Source of the DNA: Pyrenophora tritici-repentis
Taxonomy: Eukaryota > Ascomycota > Dothideomycetes > Pleosporales > Pleosporaceae
Reading direction: 5' to 3'
Assembly: GCF_003171515.1 (NCBI RefSeq)
Contig: NC_089390.1
Location: 6,448,001-6,512,000 of the forward strand
DNA: 64,000 nucleotides
Shown here: piece after piece, positions 44,482 through 55,828 of the stretch
Layout: the number at the start of each line of letters is the position of its first letter
How positions within the stretch are numbered: position 1 is the first letter of the stretch
Program-made: the position numbers and the translations under genes
The notes under the pieces: model-generated
Told to the model about the DNA's origin: nothing
Database searches by the model: none
Seen by the model: the letters and a program-made list of their open reading frames with translations, nothing else

Positions 44482-46551
44482 ATGTCGTTTCTCAGACGTC
44501 GCTTTGGCGGCGGAGGCAGCGGAGGTGACGATACCACGCCCGACCTCTCCCGCGAACCTTCGCCCGGACCGGACGGAAAACGTCCGCCCAATGTGAGGCT
44601 GATTACGACTGAGCAACTGCAGACGCTCAAGCAAAAGGGAAAGCACAAGAAGAGGAGAAATGTGTGGGTGTTTGGGCTGGGTGGCCTGTTTGGCCTGCTG
44701 CTCGCGGGCTTCTTCGCCAGCAGTAATGATATGATCGATCTGACTGGTCTGGAGAACATGAATCTGGAGAGCATTATGGAGGCTCTGCCCGATAACTTCG
44801 TTAAGAGCGCACAGCAATTGCAGGTATGCTACCTATGGCTAAAGCGCTGGCAATGCGCACCTAGAAAAAGAAAGTAGAGGAATGAGGGCTGACGTCGCCA
44901 ACTCTGTAGAAAACAGAACGAGACGCCGTAAACTATGATTCCTTCGCCGTCGGTCTACATGCCCAGAAACAGGGTATCAAGGCCAAACACCCCGTCATCA
45001 TGATCCCCGGCGTCATCTCCACAGGTCTCGAGTCCTGGGGCACCGAAGAACTGTCGCGACCATACTTCCGCAAGCGGCTATGGGGTTCCTGGACCATGAT
45101 GCGCGCCTTGGTGCTTGACAAGGTCCAATGGAAGCGACACATCATGCTTGACAAGGACACTGGTCTTGATCCACCTGGCGTCAAGTTGAGAGCGGCGCAA
45201 GGATTCGACGCAGCAGACTTCTTCATAACGGGCTACTGGATATGGAACAAGATTCTTGAGAACCTCGCTACCATAGGCTACGATCCCGGAAACGCCTTCA
45301 CAGCGGCCTACGACTGGCGCATGTCGTACATGAACTACGAGATTCGCGACCAATACTTTACCCGTCTCAAGTCGCATATCGAAGTCGCCGTTCGCGTTTC
45401 GGATAAGAAAGTCGTCCTCCTCTCGCACTCCATGGGCTCACAAGTGCTATACTACTTCCTTCACTGGGTGGAAGCAGAGGGATACGGCAATGGCGGTTCA
45501 AGCTGGGTGGAAGACCATGTGGAGAGTTGGATCAACATCTCAGGCTGCATGCTCGGTGCATTGAAAGACATGCCCGCCGTTTTGTCTGGCGAGATGAAAG
45601 ATACTGCTCAACTCAACGCCTTTGCGGTCTACGGTCTCGAGCGTTTCCTTAGTCGGTACGAGCGCGCTGAGATATTCCGCGCCATGCCAGGTCTCTCCTC
45701 TATGCTCCCTATGGGCGGAAACGCCGTCTGGGGCGACGAGAACGGCGCCCCTGATGACCTACCAGGACAAAACATCACCTTTGGCCCCTTCATCCGCTTC
45801 CGCAATTCAAACTCGACGCTTACGCAGAAGAACGTTACCGTCGAAGAGAGCCTGCCCTTCCTATTCCGAAACACCGAGCCCTGGTTCAAGAAAATGATAC
45901 AAACCTCCTACTCCCACGGCGTAGCGCACACAACCAAGCAAGTCGAAGACAACCAACTCATTCCCGCCAAGTGGGCAAACCCGCTAGAGTCGCGTCTCCC
46001 GCTGGCTCCCAGTCTAAAGATCTACTGCTTCTACGGCATCGGCAAGGATACAGAACGTGCGTATTACTACCGCTCAGACGATGATCCCCTCAGCGGCTTA
46101 AACGTCACCCTCGACACAATGTACACCCAAGGAAATGTCGACCACGGCGTCGTTATGGGCGAAGGCGATGGTACCGTCAACCTCCTCAGCTCAGGCTACA
46201 TGTGCGCAAAAGGCTGGAAAATGAAGCGTTACAATCCCGCCGGCGTGAAAGTGACTACGTTTGAGATGAAACATGAACCTGATAGGTTCAGTCCTAGGGG
46301 CGGTCCTAATACTGGTATGTCCTTCCTTCTCCTTTTAATTCTCCTCTAGCCATCTAGCAGCCACATGCGTGCATAGATCATGTCATACTAAAACCGACCC
46401 AGCGGATCACGTAGACATCCTCGGCCGCATGTCCCTCAACGACCTCATCTTGCAAGTCGCCGGCGGTAGAGGCGAGTTGATCCAAGAAACAATCCACTCC
46501 AACATCCGCGAGTATGCCGAGAAAGTCAAGATATACGAGGAAGAAGAGTGA
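44482..46551 (+). CDS. LRO1: phospholipid:diacylglycerol acyltransferase (PDAT)
   Basis: It transfers an acyl group from phospholipid to diacylglycerol, forming triacylglycerol without acyl-CoA; an ER enzyme of the LCAT family. Exons 44482-44823, 44910-46314 and 46403-46551 give 631 aa. A cytosolic basic N-terminus (KGKHKKRRN) leads into one membrane segment (VWVFGLGGLFGLLLAGFFA, about residues 56-74). The lumenal domain has HPVIMIPGVISTGLESWG, the nucleophile serine in LLSHSMGSQVLYYF, GEGDGTVNLLSSGYMC, and the catalytic histidine in ADHVDILGR, completed across the last junction. Length and motif order match fungal Lro1. It is divergent from the sterol acyltransferase gene. Confidence 0.96.
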
Positions 46552-47082
46552 TTCACTGGTAGTAGCAGGTTGGAACACCGCTGCTCGGAACACCCTAGAC
46601 ACACACACGAAAACTATTGTTAGCAGCGGCGCTTGCAGAATGGACACGCATAAATACACGTATACCTATGATAAACGAGACGGGTTTGGGCTTTTTCGGT
46701 GGCTTAGGAATATCTTTTTTGGGAAGGGTGGAATGATACCATAGACCAACGGGGGTTGCTGACTGGCTTTGCTTAACCTTCTCTCATCTTCTCATCCTCA
46801 AGATCAACCGTCTTCTACAGCAACATCACCTCGGTGACATAATATAGATAGAATCCGCGAATGAACAAATTATAACTCGTTATCGTATTTCCGGTTCTTT
46901 CGCTGTGTCTGACAAAGCTGCATACACTTCTTCTTCTCCTCCACCAAGCGCCGGCCCACTTTTCCCTTCTTTTCCTGTAAGAGTTGTCCCGACCCAACGC
47001 TGATAAAGCTACCAATCGCTAAGCATGCACCTGATTCCCGCCATACTACCAATTTCCTCAATCTACCTTCCTCAACCACACC
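46552..47082. other. intergenic (convergent)
   Basis: This is a 531-bp gap between two convergent genes that holds their 3' ends. I see no other element. Confidence 0.5.
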
Positions 47083-50000
47083 TCAACCAACAAGCCGCAA
47101 CCCACTAGCCGGCGCACCAATCTGCGTGATGCCATCGATCCTGCACACCGTGCCCTTGTATCTTGCGTGGTACTTGGCACCGCTATACGGACTCGTAACC
47201 GATGGCATGCCGCTGTAGATGGGTGTGTAGCTGGCAGCGCAAATGTCAAAGTCGGCGAATTGGTCAAAGTCGATCTCAATAACGTCGGACGGGTTCCTCT
47301 CGGCAATAGTCTTGACGCGCTTGGCCTGCTCCTTCATTTTTGCGTTGCCAGTGCGATCGAGGAGAGCGTTGGCGAAGTTAAGAGCCGTGTTGAGCTGCTT
47401 GTTCTTTTGGGCAAATGTCATGGCCGCTGAAAGCGGGATCGAGTTGTGAGGGCCTTCCAGCTCAGGAACGGTGAAGTAGGCAGAGAGTTCGAGGGCGCGC
47501 TTCTTGTCCGCGTCAGATAGACCAGAAATGTCCGTGGCGCCATTTAGAAGTTTGCGGCGCTCAAGCTCGATAGACATTGCCAATATGTATTGAGTAGCAG
47601 TATTGATCGCCTTCTTAGCCTGGATGACATGTTAGTGATACGTCGACGGAATGGCATCTAGAGCTTACATCAGACAATTCCGCCTGCGAGGAGACGACGT
47701 TGACCATGAGAAGCTGCAATAACTTCTTGAGAGCGGCAACACCATCCTCCAACTTGTTCTTGAGCAGCCACTGCTTGCCAGCCGCTAGGTCGGTGGCGAG
47801 GATAGACTCCAAGTCGCGCGGTATAATCGGCAGAATCTTGCGTGAGTCGGTTTCATCCACTGTTCTCCGGACATAGTTGACCAACGATGGCATGTTTGGT
47901 GTGGCCGGTAGGAATGTTCGCGTCGCTTGATAGATTTCTTGGAAGCGTTCCTCGAGAGGCGCGAAGTTGACAGCACCAACTTGCCGGTTCAGTAACTGCA
48001 TGGCAGTATCAAATGAGCCTGCAGCGACGTGATCTGCCGCCAAGGGTGAGTTACGTGCCCAGAGATCGGCTTCGCTGCTACCAGCACCGGCTTCGGCTCC
48101 CTCAACTTCAACGAAATCATCCTCGGCTTCTACATCACCATCGTCGCCCATATCCCATCCGCCAACGTCGTCTTCCTCGTCGCCACCGAGATCAGCTACA
48201 GCATGGTTGGCTTCTGGCTCGCCCATTAGGTCTTCATCGCCGTAGCCATTAGCTGCTGGTTCCTCGGACCCAACGCCCTCAACCTCTCCCTGGAGAGCCT
48301 TCTCAAATACAGTTGAAGAAGCTGCACGTGTTGGCCAATTCGCCTTGTGGGTCGGTACAATGGGCTTAGGGGGTGCGAGAGGACTACCTATGGAGGGCAG
48401 GTTGATTTGTTCTTCAGAAACACCGGCAGCTTCCAGGATCGACTGAGCTTGTTCATCGAGTCCATGGGCTTTGGCAGTGGCGTAGGCGAGTGGGTACAAA
48501 TCAAGCTCCTGGAACATCTCTATCCGGTTCTGCACATCACCTAAGTAGAGTGCGTTCTGGAATCGAGCCGTCATGTCTCCGCGGTGCTCCGCGATCTTAG
48601 CCATACGCTTCAACTTGTCCTGATCACCTGTTGTGAGATACAAGAAAGACAGCTTGTCGAAGTTCCGAAGCTTCTGGTAGGTCATTTCCACTGTTTGGTG
48701 GTTACCATGTGCAAGCGCCTCCGTACTCAGTCGCTGCCAGAGCTTTGGTCGGTCAAGCTGCTTGGCCATCTCAACAGCAACCTCGAGGTTACCGCATTCA
48801 ATAGCCAGCTCGAACCGCGTCTGAGGATCCTGGACGAATTGAAGAGCAATCTCGGGATATCCTTTCTTCTGAAGATAAGAAATGATGCTCTGTCCAACCA
48901 AGCTCGAAGTCTTGATTATGTTCAGCATCTCATCGTAGTTGCGCTTAACAAGAGCCAGCTTGAATCGGTATTCAGTGGGATCGATTTGGAGAATCTTCGG
49001 CTTCGCTGCGCGGTCCAAGCAGTATACGTTGCGGCCCTTGACCCTCACAAGGTAAACAGTTTGCTCGAGAGTCCTAACGATTCCGTTGTCGCCGTTCATC
49101 AAGCTGTACTTGATGTGGTTGAGGGTTGAGTAAAGCAGAACGCCGGTATCGTCAAAGACTGCGCTCTTGATGCGGATAGTCTCGTGTAAAGTACTGACCT
49201 GCTCGAGGCTCTTTGTCGCAATAGTGACGTTGTGTTTACTCAGGAGCGCGACATGTAATCCATCTGATGACCACACAACATATTTGACGCCGTTGATGCT
49301 CAACTCTGCCAGATTCTTCTTGGCCTGGATATCATATAGCACAACGGTGGTAGGTGTAATCAAAAGCAGGTTGCCAGTACCACCGAAGTAGATATCGGTG
49401 GTTCCAGTGGGAGGCTTGATAGTCTTCGTAGTGGAGTTGCTGAGGTCCTTGATATCGATCTGCTGGTTGGACTGATTGAAGACTGCAAATCGGTTCCTAG
49501 CGACGAATACAGCGGAGTTACCCGATCCACGTTTGGTGTCCGTTGGTTCTACCGCACCAGAAGCGTCGCGTGGAAGGTTAATCAGCTCATATGTTCCGCC
49601 GTCAGCCGGGCTCGTAACGAGAATGGATCTCTCTGCCGGGTTGTATGATAGTGTTCGTGGAGGTACCCAAGCGCTTCCCAACTTCTTCAAAGACAGCATA
49701 GACGGAGCCTCAATGTTCTTCTGGAAGTCGTACGACCGTACGTGCTTTTCTTTGTTGATATAGAATAGGTTGTTCTGGTAGACGGCAGATGCGGGTCGCT
49801 CGCGCTCCAGCTTGAATACCATGACTCCGTTGTCGTGACCAGCGGCGAAGAGGTTGATTTCGGGATGCGCTGCGATTGTCCAGAACCGGTCATTCTCACG
49901 CTTGAAAGACTGGACAGCGGTTCGGCGATTGAGATCCCAAACACGGATGGTTTCCGCAAGTTGTTAGCTATTGCCTGACATACACTGGCTGGAAGACTTA

Positions 50001-51030
50001 CTGTCCTCTCCCACAGAGAGTATCAAATCCTGGTGCGGGTGGAACAGACATGCCGACGCGTTCTGGAAGTGACCGCGACATGTGTCCACCTCCCAAGCCT
50101 TTGTCTCTGACATTCTCCACAGTTTCACGAGGCGGTCATCGCCGGCGGAGACGATCAATGGCAGTGTGGGATGGAATGCGACAAAGTTCACACCACGGTC
50201 GTGTCCCTCAAGAACAAATTTGACCACGGCATCCGTGTTTCCGAACATGTCTGCCTGGTTCTGGTTGGCGCGTGCCATCTGATCCTCAAACGACATTGCT
50301 TGTGGCGCCGAGTGCTTCTTTCGTAGGCCAGATATGTCCCAAACGCGAACCGACTGGTCGAGTGAGGCGGAAACCACGAGGTCCTCTTTCGGATGGAACT
50401 AAAATATGTTAGCAGCGACCTCGACCTCTGGAAAAGGATTTACGTACTGATGCTGCCATCACGTAGTGATTATGGCCCGTCATGGTACAGATAAGTGACC
50501 TGTTCTGCCAATTCCATATGCGGATGGTTTGATCATCCGAGCAACTCAATATCCAAGGTAGCTCGTGATGAAAGTAGGCCGTGCGGACATAATCCAGATG
50601 GCCATTGAGTGTGAAGAGGCATCGCCGAGTCTGGTAAGACCAGACCTTGATCTTATAGTCGTCGCCGCCGGATACGAATAGAGGTTGAGTTTTGTGGAAG
50701 TCCACCGCGCGAACCTGGGCCAATTCCGTTAGCGATTATCCCCAACTAGGTGGGCGCGACTGTAATATTACCGGACCATCGTGCTCTTCAAAGCGATCTA
50801 TCAATGTGCCCATGCGGTAGTCCCATAGTTGGATAGTCGAAGAGTGCAGCGACACAAGGATCCATGGTCTGAAGGCGGTCAGCGAGGGAAGGAGCAACAA
50901 CCGGAAGAGTGTAGGTACCTCTTGGGATGGAAAGCTATGCCTTTGGCTCGTGAACTCTTGCTCTCAAACTACCCGCTGTTAGCTGGTGGTGGAGGCGCAT
51001 TGCTAGGCAGGTGCTTGCCTTGGTCAACAT
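47083..51030 (-). CDS. COP1: coatomer subunit alpha (alpha-COP)
   Basis: This is the large scaffold subunit of the COPI coat, needed for Golgi-to-ER retrograde transport. Seven exons: 51030-51019, 50968-50919, 50868-50772, 50714-50448, 50398-50002, 49953-47669 and 47619-47083, giving 1214 aa, normal for the family. Exon 1 is 12 nt (MLTK) and its intron has a GC donor. WD40 repeats fill the N-terminal third ([56 protein letters not shown]). The solenoid and the C-terminal COPI domain follow, ending with [14 protein letters not shown]. The intron at 50001-49954 has a normal GTAAGT donor but no AG acceptor: the conserved reading GEDKTIRVWD requires joining after a GG. The rest is intact. Confidence 0.93.
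49954..50001 (-). other. alpha-COP intron lacking an AG acceptor
   Basis: 48 nt starting GTAAGTC, with a CTAAC branch-like motif 10 nt before its end. The bases before the conserved exon read TTGCGG rather than TTGCAG. No AG exists between the in-frame TAA (49966-49964) and the Thr codon at 49951. Confidence 0.75.
50969..51018 (-). other. GC-AG intron 1 of alpha-COP
   Basis: The donor reads AAG/GCAAGC and the acceptor GGGTAG. Splicing joins MLTK to [16 protein letters not shown], the conserved alpha-COP start. Confidence 0.82.
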
Positions 51031-52271
51031 GGAGGGAGACGACGCCATTGCGGAATTGAGGACGAAGCCGCAGCTTCACAATCGTCTAGCGTGGCCTCAA
51101 TACTAGAACAGCGCAGGCAGAAATATCCGGGCGAAGGTAGGGAGGCACGAAACACGGTGTTGACTACTAACTGTCTGCGGTACTGCTGCTCTGTCCAATG
51201 TTCGATATGCCACGCAACATCAATTCGGATTAAGCTCAGGGCACGCCTATCCACATCGGGCCGCTAGCGTCAACTCCCCACTATGATCACGTGAGAACGA
51301 CGAGACATCAACTCCTCCATAACACCTGGTACCTATTCCAGGGCGGACGACGCCAATGTTTCACTTCAGAAACCTCGCATTTTCCCGCAAACATTGTCGC
51401 CAACAGAGCCTCCTGCTCCTCCGAGGCCGCATGAGTTGAAATTTGCCTCCGCTGCGTGGGCTCGGCTGCCCCGGTCTGGCGTGCTGCAACGATGCCCCGC
51501 AGGAGTCACCAATGCGACTCCGTGCCAGCTGGCCGTCGTAGTGCCAACACTACCCTACCCGCCCTGTGCAGGATAATTTTGAGCGCCGTCCCTATTGGGC
51601 AACTGTCCAGCCTGACGCAAGGTAGATTGCCCGAGTCTTTGTCGCGACTAATCGTTCGCGACCACATATCGTAGCCAGCATCGGAGTCATGGAGGGAACG
51701 CGATGCTGCACATGGAAAGGCAGCAACGCTGCAGACCCGCTCCGTGGCCGGACAGCTCATTGCTGAAACGCAGGTGATAATTGGCGACTGTCCCGCGCAC
51801 ATTTCTCACTTTGCAGGGAATTCATACCTCCTCCAGTACTCTTCTTCTCCTTCCACATCCCTATTCGATCACCACATACGCATTGCACCCGAACTGACTG
51901 CGCTTGGTGGCTTTGACCGATCTGCAAGCTACATTTCCTGCATTGCTGCCTATAGTACTCCAATTCCACCTGCACGATAAGCCAAGGCGTTGCAGGGTCC
52001 GACTTGTTAAAACTCTCCACCCTTCCGCTCGAGCTCGCCGCTCAGATATCCCAGTAAAACACTCTCGGGCCACCTCCAGAATGATACAGTCGACGCAACT
52101 CTTCTTCCGCATTTCAAAGATTAGACACGTCCGTCGGACTTTGATTCCCTGAGATATCGAGATATCAGCACCACATTACAGAGAGGGCCACTGATACGTA
52201 CGCCTTCGCAATTGGCTGCAACCAAGCCTGACGCACTTCCCCCGTAAAATCACCACAACACCCTCCTGGCT
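51031..52271. other. intergenic
   Basis: This 1.24-kb gap lies between divergent alpha-COP and the acidic-protein gene. No convincing coding frame is present. A C/T-rich run near 51835-51865 and cacccc/ccacaacac motifs near 52250 could belong to promoters. Confidence 0.45.
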
Positions 52272-53192
52272 ATGGCAACGCACCCCCAGTCGCCGGTCGA
52301 CGTTGTCATCGACCACCTGCAGTCACCGCCCATGACGCCCACTTCTCGCACACGCACTTTCTGCCCGCCGCAAACACACCAGACCTCACCCGTATACAAG
52401 CGCATGGGTAGGTTCGTACAGACACCGCCATTGGAGTTCATCGAACCAACTGGATACAACCACCACTTTAACTTCACCCGCCCACAATCATGCGAGCCAA
52501 TTTCGCATCCATCGTCAGATTCGGAGCGAGCGTACGCAGCCACAACTCGTCAGGGGACTGAGTCCGTGACCGAATCCGAGTGTGATTCCGATGATGAAAA
52601 CGAGTCCGGCGAAGAAAGCGAACAAGAAGATAAGAGGCCTGTACGCCGGGTAGAAAGAGCTCAGTTCATACTCGAAGAACTGGACAGCGACCCAGGCTAC
52701 GATTGCGATGTAGAGATCCTACGGCCAGACCATTGCGAGGATGCAAAAAGTGACAAGAGTGGCGCAAAGGCAGAAGTGCTAGCCAGAATGAACGAGTTGC
52801 AACTAGAAGAAGACTCTTCCGAGGACGAGGAAAGAGCGCGTATATACCTACGAAAGAAGAAGCGATGGAGTGCAGGAATCTTCAAGCGCAGCCATAGCCA
52901 AAGTGTTGAAGGTGACAGCAGCTACTCCGACAACGATCCTTTGGACGATATTGACCAAAATGCTCGACGACTTCGACGCCGCGTGCGTGGCCCGAGAAGA
53001 GAGTCACTCATCTTTGAGGATCGAGGCTTCTCCAACACCAACAACATTGCGGAAGTGGAGGAGCCTGACGAAGGAATTGTGTTGCACTCGAAAGGCCCGC
53101 CGTCCATCCCTAGCGATGATGCCTTCACTCTCGACGAGCTGCCGTTCTGGAGAGGACATGATGACATGGACATTGAGTACGAGTCGGAATAG
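52272..53192 (+). CDS. acidic, Ser-rich protein of unknown function
   Basis: I do not recognise a family. It is a single exon of 306 aa. The first 45 residues are Pro/Thr-rich with several S/T-P sites (HLQSPPMTPTSRTRTF). A strongly acidic block follows at about residues 95-120 (ECDSDDENESGEESEQED). The middle has ARMNELQLEEDSSEDEERARIYLRKKKRWSAGIFKRSHSQS, where the basic KKKRW/GIFKRSHS part could be a nuclear signal or a phosphorylation site cluster. A RRLRRRVRG stretch follows, and an acidic tail (DDMDIEYESE). There is no signal peptide or membrane segment. The composition is consistent with a disordered nuclear protein. The start follows a pyrimidine-rich leader. Confidence 0.72.
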   Translation: MATHPQSPVDVVIDHLQSPPMTPTSRTRTFCPPQTHQTSPVYKRMGRFVQTPPLEFIEPTGYNHHFNFTRPQSCEPISHPSSDSERAYAATTRQGTESVTESECDSDDENESGEESEQEDKRPVRRVERAQFILEELDSDPGYDCDVEILRPDHCEDAKSDKSGAKAEVLARMNELQLEEDSSEDEERARIYLRKKKRWSAGIFKRSHSQSVEGDSSYSDNDPLDDIDQNARRLRRRVRGPRRESLIFEDRGFSNTNNIAEVEEPDEGIVLHSKGPPSIPSDDAFTLDELPFWRGHDDMDIEYESE

Positions 53193-54217
53193 ACGCGTAT
53201 ATTGTTCTTAAGACGCGTCCTGTCTCAATTTGGGTTTGCATAATCTTTGTTAATGGCGTTCATCAGCGAGGGTTTTTGTAATTATGTTGTTTGTTTTAGC
53301 ATGGCGTGTCTTGGATTGTTAATCGATCTGTTTTTACACTCATATTGCTCAGCGTCTAACGAAACGTAACATGATCACTCTATTGGTGAACCTGATCGTC
53401 TGCGCGTCCAAAACATGCTGGCGCTTGTTTGTTCAAGGGCGGTAATTTCGTGCTGGCTTTCAGGGCTATTTTTGGAGTCTCTTCGCTAAGCAGAAGGCCC
53501 AGGCGTCATCAGCATCTCAACGCTCACTACCAAGCACGCGCTACCAACTCCACATGGTGCCAACATAGGTTGCGGAAGGACAGGCCTCCGCCGCGGATGG
53601 TTGTTATCCGCATCTTGCGCCTCGCTGATAGCCCACGTGCCCACCAAACAGTCTGACCTTCGTGCAAGACGAACATCCCGAGAAACTTATGTCATTCAGG
53701 TAAGCAAGCATCGACAGGTTATCGCGGGCAAACGAAATTCGGGCTATTCGTTTGAGTATCATCAGCATATGCAAGAAGAAACCAGTAATTACCGTCAGTT
53801 GAACGGCCTGTGTTCTTCCCAGGAGTGTTGAGTCACACAGCCACCCACGACGCCTACCGTGGGGCTGGAGGCCTGGAACAAAGACGCGATTTTGGTCATT
53901 GTGTATTCTCAGCTCTGCGACATCTAATCAGAGAGCATCCTTTGCCAAAATAAGAATAATGTTAGTCGGCAGCAGACTAGGATTGTACAGCCATGATCGG
54001 ATCGTACACTTACCGCCTGGAACAGGTATCCAGGCTGACATGAGAGAGAAAGCATAGAAGAACAGCGGTATAAGTATGCAGTCGATGAGCATGATTGAAG
54101 AAACCATCTCCTTACTCACAATCAGTAAACCATACTACAGTCTCATCTTTCCCTCTACTATTTCCATTATCTCCTTGCTTCATAATACTTCAAGCTTTCA
54201 CGTCTTAATCAGTAAAC
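53193..54217. other. intergenic
   Basis: About 1 kb. The frames inside have no domain. The 60 bp before the cupin ATG are C/T-rich (catctttccctctactatttcc), as in many fungal promoters. Confidence 0.45.
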
Positions 54218-55097
54218 ATGTTCACCATCACCAACATCGTCGTCGCTGCTCTTGCTCTCGGAACCGTCCAAGCCCTTCCCCAAGCCAAGGCCTCCCATTC
54301 AGTTTCTGACGCATATGCCACTACCACTTCCAGTGCTCCACCCGCTGAAACGTCCTCGAACGACCAAGCCCAGCTTTTCAGGGATCTCTTTACAGCGCCT
54401 ACAGCAATCAAGCGTTTCCAAAGGCTTCTCACAAATGGAGGACAAACCCTGTTCACAGGTGATGCGTTGAGGAAGATGGTTGTCTTTCCATTCGAAAGTG
54501 GCGCTCCGTCAGCCAACAGCCCGAAAAATGGAGCTCTTGTTGCAGCCGTAAGTCAGCGCAAACTGCAAAGCTCCCAACTTCGACTAATGTACTTTCCAGA
54601 ACATTGAGAGCTTTCCCATCCTCACCGATCTTGGTATCAGCACTACTGTTGGATTCCTCAGTCCCTGCAGCATCAACACACCTCACGTCCACCCCCGCGC
54701 CACTGAGTTCCTCACGCTAGTAGAAGGCAGCAATCTCGAATTCGGCTACGTTCTAGAAAACAACCTCGTCCAGCCCAACCAGAACCCCGAAATTTCCGGC
54801 TACCTAAACAAATTCCAGGGCACCGTCTTTCCCCAAGGTTCAATCCACTTTCAGTTCAACAACAACTGCGAAAATGCTGTTTTCGTCGCTACATTGAACT
54901 CCGAGGACCCAGGTACTAGCCAGGTCGCACAGAACTTCTTTGCTCTCAACAAGGATGTCGTCAACGCTACTCTCGGCTTTCCCAGCTCCATTAATGGTCT
55001 CAACATTGAGGAGTTCCGCAAGTACATCCCCGCCAACTTGGCTAGCGGTATGGACGCTTGCATGTCCAAGTGCAAGTCCAAGGACTCGCAGTACTAA
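54218..55097 (+). CDS. secreted germin-like / spherulin-type cupin
   Basis: Exons 54218-54547 and 54600-55097 flank a 52-bp intron and give 275 aa. A signal peptide is clear (MFTITNIVVAALALGTVQA, cut near ALPQAK). After a Ser/Thr linker comes a single cupin barrel. Motif 1 reads HVHPRATEFLTLVEG, with the H-X-H-X4-E-X6-G metal ligands; motif 2 reads GTVFPQGSIHFQFN, with P-X-G-X2-H-X3-N. These are the ligand sets of germins and spherulin 1, which bind manganese and include oxalate oxidases. Two C-terminal Cys pairs (ACMSKCKSK) may be lost or bridged in the secreted form. Enzyme activity is not shown by sequence alone. It could be a cell-wall or stress protein. Confidence 0.86.
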
Positions 55098-55828
55098 TCT
55101 GATGACAACATCATTGGGCGGAGATAAGTGATGGTATGAAGACATGGCATATTCGGTTCGGGACATAGCGACGGCGTTTCTTACATTCTCTGTGTGCTTG
55201 GTTCACTTTGATTACTGATTTGGTTCTTTGAACACTTTCGTTAGACTTTCTTGCTTCTGGTTTATACATTCGTTAGATGCGACAGAAAACACTGCTTTTT
55301 CGTCATTATTGTGTGCTATCTCACATCGTCTCACTCTCCACTACTATCAGTGATCATAGAGGACCGCACGATTACCTCCAGTGCATGTCTCCTCAGTTAT
55401 GCCTACGCAAGTTACCTCCTGCACATCGTTGCCATGATGATGAAGGGACATGTCCCAGAGATGCATTTGGGAAGATGTAAGAGATGAACGCCCTGGTGGA
55501 GATAAAGTACCCAGTACATACAATTCATTATGCATGTACTTGATCAGAGCATTGGGCTGAATTGATGTGCAGGTAGAAGGAGGGTGTCACTAGCCACAAG
55601 GTGTGGCGCGGCAGGCACTGGACCCTGGCAATTGTTTTTGGTGACTGTTCCGGCCCCGCATTCGACACATTCAACTCGCGCGCCACATAAAAGGCTCGCA
55701 ATCCCACTGGGCTTGAAACGGATATAACTCGCTATCCCTGCTTTTTCCCTTCATTTTGCGACTTCAGTTTACACCTGGTGTGTCTTTTGCGGCCAATTGA
55801 TATTACATCTGGCCCTCTGTACCCCACC
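55098..55828. other. intergenic
   Basis: This is 731 bp upstream of the tyrosyl-tRNA synthetase gene. A TATA-like acataaaagg near 55685-55693 lies about 140 bp before the ATG. No coding frame is supported. Confidence 0.45.

Noticed and set aside
44169..44774. 201-codon minus-strand frame upstream of and inside PDAT exon 1
   Set aside because: It is antisense to the PDAT N-terminus and the promoter gap. Composition is Ser/Pro/Arg-rich with no motif.
49900..49953. downstream AG acceptors for the alpha-COP intron
   Set aside because: The next AG (in the codons for TAVQS) would delete about 15 conserved residues and break the frame.
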